From assembly GCF_048066175.1 (NCBI RefSeq), contig NZ_JBLTXA010000003.1, positions 124,001 to 188,000 on the forward strand: a stretch of 64,000 bases of DNA, given 5' to 3'. This DNA is from Niveispirillum fermenti (GTDB lineage Bacteria; Pseudomonadota; Alphaproteobacteria; Azospirillales; Azospirillaceae). Of this stretch, positions 1-7,564 are shown piece by piece. A program made the translations under genes and the position numbers. Within the stretch, counting starts at the first letter, position 1, and every line of letters starts with the position of its first letter. Under the pieces are notes generated by a model. The model did not search any database. It was not told the origin of the DNA and saw nothing but the letters and a program-made list of their open reading frames with translations.

Positions 1-367
1 ATACCTGCCGACGCGCCACCAGCGTGCCAGCGGCGGGTGCCGGGTCGGGAACGTCGGGTGCGTCGTCCAGCGCCTCGAACCCCTGCCGCCGCCGGCGATC
101 GATGCATTGGTTGACGACGACCCTGTGCAGCCAGGTGGGGAACCGGGCCGAACCGCCCGCCTGCCACTGGCCGGCCCGGGTCCAGACCTTCACCCACGCC
201 TCCTGTACCACCTCGTCCGCCTCGGCGGCACTGCCCAGAATACGCTGGGCAACGGACAGGGCCCTGGCGCTGTGCCGGGTGGCCAGCACGGCAAAGGCCG
301 CCCGGTCGCCATCGGCGATAAGGGCCAGCAGCGTGTCATCGTCCAGCACCTGCTCCGCAGCCGTCAT
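1..367 (-). CDS. ECF-type RNA polymerase sigma factor (partial, C-terminal part beyond the window edge)
   Basis: About 122 residues are visible, reading leftward off the window edge. They show sigma-70 region 2: an acidic N-terminus, then DGDRAAFAVLATRHSARAL, AEADEVVQEAWVKVW (the core-binding helix) and FPTWLHRVVVNQCIDRRRR (the -10 recognition helix end). This is the layout of extracytoplasmic-function sigma factors, which direct RNA polymerase to stress or envelope regulons. Region 4 lies outside the window, and so does any anti-sigma partner. The ATG at 365-367 is used here. In-frame GTG codons at 374-376 and 380-382 lie just upstream, with an AAGAGAAG-like Shine-Dalgarno in front of the outer one, so the true start could be 7-15 bp earlier. 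Confidence 0.85.
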   Translation of the reverse strand, partial: MTAAEQVLDDDTLLALIADGDRAAFAVLATRHSARALSVAQRILGSAAEADEVVQEAWVKVWTRAGQWQAGGSARFPTWLHRVVVNQCIDRRRRQGFEALDDAPDVPDPAPAAGTLVARRQV

Positions 368-500
368 CGGCGTCACGGTCACCTGCTTCTCTTCGTTCCG
401 AACCCGTCCGGCGGCGCTGGATATCCGGGCGTCGCGCCCCGGCGGATCCAGCGGTGACGGCAACCGCTTCGTCGCCAGCATGCCCCTTCCACGCGGCGGG

Positions 501-527
501 GCACAGGGGACTGTCGCGCCCCTGTGC
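501..527. promoter_or_regulatory. Perfect inverted repeat upstream of the sigma factor gene
   Basis: GCACAGGGG at 501-509 and CCCCTGTGC at 519-527 form a perfect 9-bp stem with a 9-nt loop. The element lies about 135 bp upstream of the sigma gene start, and an AT-rich patch (AATTTTT on the minus strand) sits immediately beside it. It could be an operator or a 5' leader hairpin. It has no T-tract placed to act as an intrinsic terminator for either neighbour. Confidence 0.4.
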
Positions 528-777
528 GGGAAAAATTACCAAGCCTACGCGACAGGGACCAGCCGGGGGCAGCGTGGAAGAGGTATCGCCACCCGGTGCA
601 AACCCCATCCGACGGCACCGGCAAAATCCCCCGTACCCCAGCCCATCCGGCCCCGGGGGATCGGCGATGAACGGGCCGGCCTCCCGGCATATCCGGACCC
701 CGCCGACCCCGCCCCTTCAAAAAGGCGGTGTCCGGCCCGGGAGGTTCCAGGTGCGGCCATGTCTCCAGAGTAGGGCT

Positions 778-811
778 GACCCCCGCTGTTCCTGCCCGGA
801 CGGCGGGGGTC
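778..811 (-). terminator. Probable terminator hairpin downstream of znuCB
   Basis: GACCCCCGC (778-786) pairs perfectly with GCGGGGGTC (803-811) across a 16-nt loop. It lies about 70 bp past the stop codon of znuB on the minus strand. No clear U-run follows on that strand, so termination strength is uncertain. Confidence 0.4.
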
Positions 812-878
812 TTCCTGCCTGCTGCATCATGCCCTTCAATCGCCAGCGCCCCATGCGTGGGCCATGACCACGCGGTCG

Positions 879-1676
879 CTACGCAGCCGCGCGGGCCGGC
901 AGCAGGTGGCTGATCAGGAACAGGAAAGCGCCGGCCGACACGATGGCCGGTCCCGTCGGCAAATCAGCCCAGAGCGAGGCGGCAAGCCCCGTTACCACCG
1001 TGCCCATGCCGATCAGGACGGACAGCAGGGCCATGGCTTCCGGCCCGCGCACGAAGCGCCGGGCCGTGGCCGCCGGGATGATCAGCAGCGACGTGACCAG
1101 CAGAATGCCCACGATTTTCATGGCCAGCGCGATGGTGACGGCGATCAGCAGCGTGAAGCCCAGCCGGATGCGGCGCACGGGCACGCCTTCGACACGGGCC
1201 AGATCCTCATCCACGATCAGGGCCAGCAACCCGCGCCAGATCCAGGCCAGCAGCGCCAGCACGACAGCCCCGCCGGCCCAGATGGCGTAAAGGTCCGCGT
1301 CGGCGACGGCCAGAATGTCGCCGAACAGATAGGACAGCAGATCCACCCGCACCGACCCCAGCAACGCCATGGCGACCAGCCCCAGGCTGAGCGTGGAATG
1401 CGAGATGATGCCCAGCAGCGTGTCACTGGCCAGCCGTCGCTGTTCCTGGAGGAGGGTCAGCGAAACGGCAATGACCAGACAGACCAGCACGATGCCGGCC
1501 CCGGCCCCGATCCCGGCCAGAAAGCCCAGTGCCACGCCAAGCAGGGCCGAATGGGACAGGGTGTCCCCGAAATAGGCCATACGCCGCCAGACGACGACGC
1601 AGCCCAGCGGCCCCGTGACCAGCGCCATGCCGATACCGGCCAGCAATGCCCGAACCAGGAAATCATCCATGGTCAT
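879..1676 (-). CDS. znuB: Zinc ABC transporter permease ZnuB
   Basis: Integral membrane permease (265 aa) of the ABC-3 family, forming the inner-membrane channel for zinc uptake. The sequence is a series of hydrophobic helices with the family signatures GDTLSHSALLGVALG near the N-terminus and KIVGILLVTSLLIIPAATAR near the C-terminus. The start at 1674-1676 follows a GGCGGGG ribosome site and overlaps the end of znuC by 14 bp; a second ATG at 1668-1670 is possible. The overlap indicates translational coupling with the ATPase gene. The reading frame stays open far upstream, but that part lies inside znuC and has no family resemblance. Confidence 0.93.
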   Translation of the reverse strand: MTMDDFLVRALLAGIGMALVTGPLGCVVVWRRMAYFGDTLSHSALLGVALGFLAGIGAGAGIVLVCLVIAVSLTLLQEQRRLASDTLLGIISHSTLSLGLVAMALLGSVRVDLLSYLFGDILAVADADLYAIWAGGAVVLALLAWIWRGLLALIVDEDLARVEGVPVRRIRLGFTLLIAVTIALAMKIVGILLVTSLLIIPAATARRFVRGPEAMALLSVLIGMGTVVTGLAASLWADLPTGPAIVSAGAFLFLISHLLPARAAA

Positions 1677-2499
1677 GCCCCGCCGGATGATGATGGCCGT
1701 GCCCGTGCCGCCCATGGTCATGGTGATGATGGTGGCTGTGGGGGGTATGTTCCTGCCCCGCCGGCACCACGCAGCCATCATCGGCGTGGCTGTGGTCATG
1801 GCTGTGGTGATAGACGGCCAGTGCCTCTGCATGGCGGCCGAACAGGGCCGTGTATTCAGGATGGCGCGACACGTCCTCGGGCTTGCCCTGGCAGCAGACA
1901 TGCCGGTTCAGGCAGAGCACCGTGTCGGTGCGGGCCATGACCAGATGCAGGTCGTGGCTGACCAGCAGTACGCCGCAGCCCCGGCGGTTGCGGATATCGC
2001 CGATCAGTTCGAACAGTTCGATCTGGCCATGCACGTCCACGGCCTGTACGGGTTCGTCCAGGACCAGCAGGTCCGGGCGGCGCAGCAGGGCGCGGGCCAG
2101 CAGCACGCGCTGCATCTCCCCGCCCGACAGGGTCTGCACGGCGCGGTCGATCGTATGGGACGCTCCCACCTCCGCCAATGTGCCGCGCATCTCCGCTTCC
2201 CCGCTGCGCGACCAGAGCGACAGGAAGCGCCGCACGGTCAGCGGCAGCGTGGCATCGACGGAGAGGCGCTGGGGCATATAGCCGATGCGCAGGCCCGGCC
2301 GGCGTTCCACCCGGCCCGCCGTGGGTGGCAGCAGGCCCAGGCACAGCTTGACCAGACTGGTCTTGCCGGCCCCGTTGGGGCCGATCAGGGTGACGATCTC
2401 CCCTGCGCTGACGGTCAGGGACACGTCGTCCAGCACGGCGCGTCCCGCCCGCGACAGGCTCAACCCCTCGGCTTTCAACAGCGGCGTGGACACGGGCAT
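1663..2499 (-). CDS. znuC: Zinc ABC transporter ATPase ZnuC with a long His-rich C-terminal tail
   Basis: ATP-binding subunit (278 aa) that powers zinc import. Walker A GPNGAGKTS lies at residues 40-48, the signature LSGGEMQRVLLARAL at about 124-138, Walker B LLVLDEP at about 144-150 and the H-loop in LLVSHDLH at about 178-185. The catalytic core ends near residue 230. After it comes a 48-residue tail (231-278) containing 20 histidines, including a run of five, interspersed with Asp and Gly. Such tails are known metal-binding segments in zinc transporters and here probably buffer or sense zinc on the cytoplasmic side. First gene of the znuCB unit, divergent from znuA. Confidence 0.95.
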   Translation of the reverse strand: MPVSTPLLKAEGLSLSRAGRAVLDDVSLTVSAGEIVTLIGPNGAGKTSLVKLCLGLLPPTAGRVERRPGLRIGYMPQRLSVDATLPLTVRRFLSLWSRSGEAEMRGTLAEVGASHTIDRAVQTLSGGEMQRVLLARALLRRPDLLVLDEPVQAVDVHGQIELFELIGDIRNRRGCGVLLVSHDLHLVMARTDTVLCLNRHVCCQGKPEDVSRHPEYTALFGRHAEALAVYHHSHDHSHADDGCVVPAGQEHTPHSHHHHHDHGRHGHGHHHPAGHDHG

Positions 2500-2578
2500 G
2501 AAGGCTCCGGTGGCGGCGGGCGGCGATCTGATCTGCGCCTGCCGCAGGGTTTACGCCATGCTGTGCGTCTTGACAAAC

Positions 2579-2600
2579 GTTACATTATAACACATTTGCT
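2579..2600. promoter_or_regulatory. Zur-like operator overlapping an extended -10 of znuCB
   Basis: In the 153-bp gap between znuC and znuA lies GTTACATTATAAC (2579-2591), a 13-bp palindrome with one mismatch, resembling the AT-rich operators of Fur-family zinc repressors (Zur). On the minus strand the same bases give TGTTATAAT, an extended -10 (TATAAT complementing 2584-2589) for znuCB. On the plus strand TTGACA occurs at 2570-2575 as a possible -35 for znuA. A repressor bound here would block both divergent promoters, as expected for zinc-repressed uptake genes. The assignment to Zur is inferred from position and sequence style. Confidence 0.65.
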
Positions 2601-2652
2601 GGGTTCCCACTTCTCGACGTCAGGTTTGCTGTCTCCGCCAGGGTTCCGTTGC

Positions 2653-3588
2653 ATGTTCCGTTTGCTGACAATCGCGGTCCTTCTCGTGGCCGGGCTCTCC
2701 TTCCCGATTGCCGCGGCACCGCCGCCGCCCAAGGTGGTCGTGTCGGTGAAACCGCTGCATTCCCTGGTTGCCGGGATCATGCAGGGGGCGGGGGAACCTT
2801 ATCTGCTGGTAAGGGGCGCCGCCAGTCCGCACGCCTTCGCGCTGCGGCCGTCCGATGCCCGGGCCCTGGCCGATGCGCAACTGATCGTGTGGGCCGGCCC
2901 GATGATGGAGACATTCCTGGAACGGCCGCTATCCACGCTGGCGCGCGGGGCCACGCTGCTGACCCTGTCACAGTCCGCCGGGGTGCGGCTGCTGCCCACC
3001 CGGGCCGGCGGTGCCTGGGAACATCACGACCATGATCACGGCCATGCCGGCCACGATCATGGTGACCTGACGACCGACGGGCATTTGTGGCTGGACCCCA
3101 TGAACGCCAAGGCCATCGGCCTGGCCGTGGCGGGGGCGCTGTCCACACTGGACCCGGCGCGGGCGGCCCTCTACCACGCCAATGCGCAGGCCCGGAGCGA
3201 AGAGATCGACCGCCTGCACGCGGAATTGTCGGCCGAACTGGCGACGGTCAGGGACCGGCCCTTCATCGTCTTCCACGACGCCTATCATTATCTAGAGGAC
3301 CGGTACGGGCTGGCCACCGCCGGGGCCATCACGGTGAGCCCGGACCAGCCGCCGGGTGCCGCCCGCCTGTCGGCCCTGCGCCGGCGTATCGCGCAGGCCG
3401 GGGCCGTGTGCATATTCGCCGAGCCGCAGTTCGAGCCGGCCCTGGTGCGCACCCTGGCCCAGGGGACCAAGGCGCGCACGGGTGTGCTGGACCCGGAAGG
3501 GGCGAATATTCCCGACGGGCCGGGCCTTTATCCCGCCCTGATGCGCTTCAACGTGCGTTCACTGGTGGATTGCCTTTCCGGGGGCTGA
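2653..3588 (+). CDS. znuA: Zinc ABC transporter substrate-binding protein ZnuA
   Basis: Periplasmic zinc-binding protein (311 aa) of the cluster A-I family. A signal peptide (FRLLTIAVLLVAGLSFPIAAA) is followed by VVVSVKPLHSLVAGIM, which carries the first metal-ligand His. The flexible His/Asp-rich loop EHHDHDHGHAGHDHGD, typical of zinc rather than manganese binders, precedes GHLWLDP. FIVFHDAYHYLEDRYGL supplies the third ligand region. Start chosen at the ATG that begins the signal peptide; the frame stays open upstream without homology. Divergent from znuCB and probably co-regulated by the operator between them. Confidence 0.95.
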   Translation: MFRLLTIAVLLVAGLSFPIAAAPPPPKVVVSVKPLHSLVAGIMQGAGEPYLLVRGAASPHAFALRPSDARALADAQLIVWAGPMMETFLERPLSTLARGATLLTLSQSAGVRLLPTRAGGAWEHHDHDHGHAGHDHGDLTTDGHLWLDPMNAKAIGLAVAGALSTLDPARAALYHANAQARSEEIDRLHAELSAELATVRDRPFIVFHDAYHYLEDRYGLATAGAITVSPDQPPGAARLSALRRRIAQAGAVCIFAEPQFEPALVRTLAQGTKARTGVLDPEGANIPDGPGLYPALMRFNVRSLVDCLSGG

Positions 3589-3649
3589 TCAGGGCACCGG
3601 GGCATGCTATGCCCATGGTCTGGATCATGTCTGGGTGAGGGAAATGGCG

Positions 3650-4447
3650 ATGCGTATCGGAATCGTGGGCGGCGGCGGCCGCATGGGTCAGATGCTGATC
3701 CGCGAGGTCCTGGCGACCGGGGGGGCCAGCCTGTCCGGTGCCACGGAGCGGCCGGGTTCGGCCGTCATCGGCCGTGACCTGGGCGTGCTGGTGGGGGGCG
3801 AGCCGGCGGGTGTCGCCGTCACCGACGACGCGGCCGCCCTGTTCGCCACGGCCGATGCCGTCATCGACTTCACCGCACCGGCGGCCACGGTGGCCCACGC
3901 CGCCCTGGCTGCCGAACATGGCACGGCGCTGATCGTGGGCACCACCGGCCTGACGGCCGACGACCATGCGCGGCTTGCGATGGCGGCGGAGAAGGCGCCG
4001 CTGGTCGTGGCGGCCAATTTCAGCCTGGGCGTCACGCTGCTGGCCGGACTGGTGCGCAAGGTTGCGGCGACGCTGGGTCCCGACTGGGATATCGAGATCG
4101 TGGAGATGCACCACAAGCACAAGGTCGATGCGCCCAGCGGCACGGCGCTGGCATTGGGCCGCGCGGCGGCGGCCGGTCGCGGGGTGGACCTGATGGATGT
4201 GAAGGATGCCGTGCGCGACGGCCATACGGGCGCGCGCAAGCGGGGGGATATCGGCTTTGCCACCGTGCGCGGCGGCGACGTGGTGGGGGACCATACCGTG
4301 ATGTTCGCCACCGAGGCGGAACGGCTGGAACTGACGCACAAGGCCGGCAGCCGCGCCATTTTCGCGCGCGGCGCCGTGCGGGCCGCATTGTGGGCCGGGG
4401 GCCGGGCACCGGGACTATATTCGATGGATGACGTGCTGGGCCTCTGA
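3650..4447 (+). CDS. dapB: 4-hydroxy-tetrahydrodipicolinate reductase
   Basis: Reduces hydroxytetrahydrodipicolinate with NAD(P)H in lysine and diaminopimelate (cell-wall) synthesis. The N-terminus MRIGIVGGGGRMGQ is the Rossmann dinucleotide site. HHKHKVDAPSGTA carries the catalytic His/Lys and substrate-binding GT motif of DapB. At 265 aa it has the family's usual length. Three in-frame starts are close together (GTG 3635, ATG 3644, ATG 3650). The GAGGG at 3637-3641 is best spaced for 3650, which also matches the family N-terminus. It follows znuA by about 60 bp but is functionally unrelated. Confidence 0.95.
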   Translation: MRIGIVGGGGRMGQMLIREVLATGGASLSGATERPGSAVIGRDLGVLVGGEPAGVAVTDDAAALFATADAVIDFTAPAATVAHAALAAEHGTALIVGTTGLTADDHARLAMAAEKAPLVVAANFSLGVTLLAGLVRKVAATLGPDWDIEIVEMHHKHKVDAPSGTALALGRAAAAGRGVDLMDVKDAVRDGHTGARKRGDIGFATVRGGDVVGDHTVMFATEAERLELTHKAGSRAIFARGAVRAALWAGGRAPGLYSMDDVLGL

Positions 4448-4480
4448 CCCCGGCACGCCAGAGACGACGCGATCGGCAAG

Positions 4481-4520
4481 GGGCCGGCCGGGGGGGGGCG
4501 CATACCCCCCCGGCCGGCCC
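4481..4520. terminator. Bidirectional GC-rich hairpin between convergent dapB and terC
   Basis: A perfect 16-bp inverted repeat (GGGCCGGCCGGGGGGG at 4481-4496 against 4505-4520) with an 8-nt loop lies between the two convergent stop codons. No long T-run follows on either side, but the very stable stem and its position argue for a shared terminator. Confidence 0.6.
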
Positions 4521-4526
4521 GGTTCC

Positions 4527-5198
4527 TCAGCCGCCGATCATGCCCACGAAGGGCACCACCTGCTCCCCGCCACTGATGATCATCTTGATGGCCACGTAAA
4601 GGATGACCAGCAGGCCGATATAGGCGATCCAGTGGTAGCGCGACAGAAGCTTGGCGATGGCTGTCGCGGCCGCCCCCATGAAGGCCACCGACAGGGCCAG
4701 CCCCAGGATCAGCACCTCCGGATGGTCATGCGCCGCGCCGGCCACGGCCAGCACATTGTCCAGCGACATGGACACGTCGGCGATGACGATCTGGATGATG
4801 GCCTGGCGCACCGTCTTGGTGCCTTCCGGCGGCAAACTCTCTGCATCGGGATTGTCGCCATCGGGGTTGGCGGCCTCGTCCACCACCTCGGCGGCCAGCG
4901 CCTCCTGCCGCTGTTCGCGGATTTCGCGCCACATCTTCCAGCAGACCCACAGCAGCAGGATGCCACCCGCCAGGGTCAGTCCCACGATATCCAGCAATTG
5001 CGTGGTCAGCAGGGCGAAGATGATGCGCAGCACCACGGCCGCCGCGATGCCCCAGAAGATGACCTTCGTGCGTTGATGGGCTGCCACCCCGGCTGCGGCC
5101 AGGCCGACGACGATGGCATTGTCGCCCGCCAGCACGATGTCGATCAGGATGACCTGCCACAGGGCATGCCAGAACGACATTTCAAAAAACATTTCCAT
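4527..5198 (-). CDS. TerC-family integral membrane protein, YjbE type (copy 1 of 3)
   Basis: Short TerC-family protein (223 aa). The two family hallmarks are present: IDIVLAGDNAIVVGLAAAG near residue 20 and IADVSMSLDNVLAVAGAA in the second half, each with an acidic residue buried in a membrane helix. About seven hydrophobic segments are visible, with an acidic cytoplasmic loop (VVDEAANPDGDNPDAES) in the middle. TerC proteins are linked to metal export, particularly manganese, and to loading of exported metalloenzymes. The function of this copy is not established. Its leader RNA can fold in two exclusive ways (see the element at 5200-5244). Confidence 0.88.
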   Translation of the reverse strand: MEMFFEMSFWHALWQVILIDIVLAGDNAIVVGLAAAGVAAHQRTKVIFWGIAAAVVLRIIFALLTTQLLDIVGLTLAGGILLLWVCWKMWREIREQRQEALAAEVVDEAANPDGDNPDAESLPPEGTKTVRQAIIQIVIADVSMSLDNVLAVAGAAHDHPEVLILGLALSVAFMGAAATAIAKLLSRYHWIAYIGLLVILYVAIKMIISGGEQVVPFVGMIGG

Positions 5199-5199
5199 A

Positions 5200-5244
5200 T
5201 CCGCAGATCCTCTCGCCGATGGTGCCCGTCCGTTTGCGGAGAGG
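5200..5244 (-). promoter_or_regulatory. terC leader with two mutually exclusive helices at the Shine-Dalgarno
   Basis: Read on the minus strand, the leader contains CCTCTC overlapping TCCGCA (5244-5235). Downstream it contains GAGAGG (5214-5209, the probable Shine-Dalgarno, 10 nt before the ATG) and TGCGGA (5205-5200). CCTCTC can pair with GAGAGG and hide the ribosome site, or TCCGCA can pair with TGCGGA and leave it free. The two pairings share bases and cannot coexist. I saw no recognisable yybP-ykoY manganese riboswitch core. This is a structural inference only. Confidence 0.35.
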
Positions 5245-5269
5245 CATTTTTATTGATTTAGACAAGTAC

Positions 5270-5345
5270 AAAAAAGCCCGCCCCTTGAAACAGGGGCGGG
5301 TTATCAAGTCTTGGCAGTTGGATCCTGCATGAATGATGACAGGAC
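5270..5345 (-). ncRNA. Candidate small RNA with its own promoter and intrinsic terminator
   Basis: On the minus strand TTGACA (complement of 5375-5380) lies 17 bp from a weak -10 CAATCT (complement of 5352-5357), predicting a start near 5345. The predicted transcript of about 76 nt contains a small hairpin (TCCTG...CAGGA) and ends in a perfect 8-bp stem, CCGCCCC-type arms at 5277-5284 and 5293-5300, followed by six U residues (complement of 5270-5275). That is a textbook intrinsic terminator, about 70 bp before terC. It could alternatively be the terminator of the upstream gene at 5515-5886, some 215 bp away, or an attenuator for terC. Confidence 0.45.
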
Positions 5346-5514
5346 AATTTGAGATTGGGCGCAGAAATCGCGGATGTCAAACAGTAAATTCACAAAATAT
5401 CAAAATGAATTGGCGATATTTACTTAATCTCAGGCAAAGAAAAAGCGCTTTCATCCAATTATATGGATGAGGTACTTCAAGTTATTGCAATGAAAGAAGG
5501 AGTTGCCGGAGCCC
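5310..5514. other. AT-rich gene-free interval
   Basis: This stretch is visibly richer in A and T than anything around it and holds no open frame of note. It contains the palindrome TCATCCA-attata-TGGATGA (5451-5470) and the promoter-like elements of the small-RNA candidate. The composition contrast suggests a regulatory region rather than decayed coding sequence. Confidence 0.4.
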
Positions 5515-5886
5515 TTACAGGCGCGGCGGGCCCGTGGCCCAGGGGCGGCCCGTCAGGCGGCCATCCTGCTGCGCGGCAGTGGCGAAGATACGGGCCGATG
5601 TCGCCGTGAATCCCCGCTTCAACGTGGAAGCAGGGGAGGCGAGCCCGTCCATGCCCGAGCCCTCGTCGCTGTTGGCAGGCGACGGTGTCTCGGGTATCGC
5701 GGTCAGAAGCAGGGGGGCGGTATCGTCGGGGCCGGGCGGCGGCAGGGGGATGTCGTCCCCGGCTGTCGCAATGCCACCTGGCGGCTGATCGGGGGCGAGC
5801 CCGTGCGCTGTTGCCGGCGGGGCCAGCAACAGGAAGGACAGGCTCAGCAAAAGGACAAGCAACCGTACAACGGTCACAGGCATCAT
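5515..5886 (-). CDS. Small secreted protein of unknown function
   Basis: This 123-residue frame begins MMPVTVVRLL, followed by a strongly hydrophobic stretch (VLLLSLSFLLLAPPATAHG) that reads as a signal peptide cleaved after an Ala. The mature part is short, Pro/Gly/Asp-rich and low-complexity (DDIPLPPPGPDDTAP) and shows no domain I recognise. A GCCGGGG just upstream of the ATG at 5884-5886 is a possible ribosome site. It lies about 110 bp downstream of, and on the same strand as, the histidine phosphatase. The signal peptide is the only support, so this could be a non-functional frame. Confidence 0.5.
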   Translation of the reverse strand: MMPVTVVRLLVLLLSLSFLLLAPPATAHGLAPDQPPGGIATAGDDIPLPPPGPDDTAPLLLTAIPETPSPANSDEGSGMDGLASPASTLKRGFTATSARIFATAAQQDGRLTGRPWATGPPRL

Positions 5887-5996
5887 CCCCGGCGGCGCAA
5901 TCCCATCTCGGGACGCTACATCCCTACAATGGGCGCGCCCTGGCCCGACGGCAAGGGCAAGAAAGGCATGTGAGCCCCCCGGCGGGGCCAGGGGCG

Positions 5997-6614
5997 TCAG
6001 CCGCCCAGTTCCTCCACCCCATGCCGGGACAGCCGGAACACGCGATCCTGCGGCACGGGCAGGGCACAGCATGTGGCCTGGTCCTGGCCGGCATAATGGC
6101 CGCGCAGGACGCGGCCCGTCATGCCGTGTGAGATGGCGATGGTGGGCCGGTCCACGACCGCCAGGAAGGATAGCAGCCGTTCGAGCACGCCGTCGAAACG
6201 CTCCCCGTTCGGGGCGTGGAACTGCCAGCCATGCGGGCCGTGGGCGGCCAGCCAGGGATTGGCCGCCTCGATCTCCGGCCGGGTCATCCCTTCCCAATCG
6301 CCGAACGACACCTCTGCCAGGCGTGCATCCAGCGTGACGGGCAGGTCCAGATGGCGGTTGATGATGCGCGTCGTCTCCTGCGTCCGGCCCAGAGGGCTGG
6401 AGACCAGCCGGACGCCGTCGCGCCCGCCGGGGATCGCCGCCAGCAGGGTCCGAAGGATACGGCCCACCTGATCGGCCTGGGCACGGCCCTTTTCCGTCAG
6501 GTCGCTGTCCATCTGGCCCTGGCACCGCGCCTCCACGTTCCATCGGGTCTGCCCGTGGCGGACCAGCAGGATGGGATGGGCGGCGATGGTGCGGTGTTCC
6601 AGGATCATGTCCAT
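5997..6614 (-). CDS. Histidine phosphatase family protein (phosphoglycerate-mutase-like)
   Basis: A 205-aa protein with the phosphoglycerate mutase fold. LLVRHGQTRWN near residue 17 carries the catalytic His that becomes phosphorylated, together with the flanking Arg. LVSSPLGRTQETT supplies the second Arg, FGDWEGM the acid region and IAISHGMTGRVLRG the second catalytic His. Family members include alpha-ribazole phosphatase and various sugar-phosphate phosphatases; the substrate cannot be read from sequence and there are no cobalamin genes nearby. It starts 4 bp after the hemF stop codon, so it is very probably co-transcribed and translationally coupled to hemF. Confidence 0.88.
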   Translation of the reverse strand: MDMILEHRTIAAHPILLVRHGQTRWNVEARCQGQMDSDLTEKGRAQADQVGRILRTLLAAIPGGRDGVRLVSSPLGRTQETTRIINRHLDLPVTLDARLAEVSFGDWEGMTRPEIEAANPWLAAHGPHGWQFHAPNGERFDGVLERLLSFLAVVDRPTIAISHGMTGRVLRGHYAGQDQATCCALPVPQDRVFRLSRHGVEELGG

Positions 6615-6618
6615 GGGA

Positions 6619-7518
6619 TCAGGGCCATTTCACTTCGGGCGGCAGGCTCATCAGGATGGCGTCGATATTGCCGCCCGTCTTCAACCCGAACAGCGTGCCG
6701 CGATCATGCAGCAGGTTGAATTCGACATAGCGGCCCCGGCGCAGCAACTGGTGCTCGCGCTGGGCGTCGGTCCAGTCCTGCTGCATGCGCCGGGCAACGA
6801 TGCGGGGATAGACATCCAGGAACGCCTCGCCCACCGCGCGGGTGAAGGCGAAATCGGCTTCCCAGTCGCCGCTGTCCAGATGATCGTAGAAGATGCCGCC
6901 CACGCCCCTTGGCTCGTCGCGGTGGGGCAGGAAGAAATAGCGGTCGCACCATTCCTTGAACCGGTCGTAATAATCGGCGCCGTGCCGGTCGCAGGCCGCC
7001 TTCAGCGCAGCGTGGAACGCGGCCTTGTCCTCTTCGGTCTGCACGCCTTCCAGGAACATCGGCGTCAGGTCGGCGCCGCCGCCGAACCAGCCCTGGCTGG
7101 TGACCAGCATGCGGGTGTTCATATGGACGGCCGGAACCAGAGGGCTGCGCATATGGGCCACCAGACTGATGCCGCTGGCCCAGAAGCGCCCGTCACCGCC
7201 CGCCCCCGTGATCGATCCCCGGAATTCAGGAGAGAAGGTGCCATGGACGGTGGAGATGTTGACGCCCACCTTCTCGAACACGCGGCCCTTCATCACGCTC
7301 ATCACGCCGCCGCCGCCCTCGGCCCCGTCATGGTTGGGCCGGTTCCATTCCTTGCGTTCGAACCGGCCGGCCGGCAGCCCGGCATGCCGTCCGCCCGCCA
7401 GATCATCCTCCAGCCGCTCGAACGCGGCGCAGATATGATCGCGCAGGGTCCGGAACCATGTGCTGGCCTGGGCCTGGCGGGCGGCCAGGATGTCGGGGGC
7501 GGGAAGCGGGGTGGGCAT
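6619..7518 (-). CDS. hemF: Oxygen-dependent coproporphyrinogen III oxidase
   Basis: Cytoplasmic heme-pathway enzyme (299 aa) that uses O2 to decarboxylate two propionates of coproporphyrinogen III to vinyl groups. The family blocks are all present: GGGGVMSVMKGRVFEKVGVN, WFGGGADLTPMF, GVGGIFYDHLDSG, and the C-terminal GRYVEFNLLHDRGTLFGLKTGG and MSLPPEVKW. The start at 7516-7518 (MPTPLPAPDIL) gives the normal family length; the frame is open further upstream but without similarity. It sits between trmL (upstream, 46 bp) and the phosphatase, all on the minus strand. Confidence 0.96.
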   Translation of the reverse strand: MPTPLPAPDILAARQAQASTWFRTLRDHICAAFERLEDDLAGGRHAGLPAGRFERKEWNRPNHDGAEGGGGVMSVMKGRVFEKVGVNISTVHGTFSPEFRGSITGAGGDGRFWASGISLVAHMRSPLVPAVHMNTRMLVTSQGWFGGGADLTPMFLEGVQTEEDKAAFHAALKAACDRHGADYYDRFKEWCDRYFFLPHRDEPRGVGGIFYDHLDSGDWEADFAFTRAVGEAFLDVYPRIVARRMQQDWTDAQREHQLLRRGRYVEFNLLHDRGTLFGLKTGGNIDAILMSLPPEVKWP

Positions 7519-7564
7519 GGGGCGGGTCCGGGACAGCCAACGGGAACGGGGAACGGATGCGGGT

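Larger units (their letters stand above)
368..877. other. Gene-free interval between ECF sigma gene and znuB, with two hairpins
   Basis: About 510 bp hold no convincing gene; reading frames through here lack family resemblance and are read-through frames of GC-rich sequence. Two strong inverted repeats lie inside. One, at 501-527, is in what would be the leader or promoter of the sigma gene. The other, at 778-811, is downstream of znuB. I looked for a cobalamin riboswitch box in the middle and did not find one. Confidence 0.5.

Noticed and set aside
540..770. Possible cobalamin riboswitch upstream of the sigma gene
   Set aside because: No recognisable B12 box and no cobalamin or vitamin-transport gene downstream.
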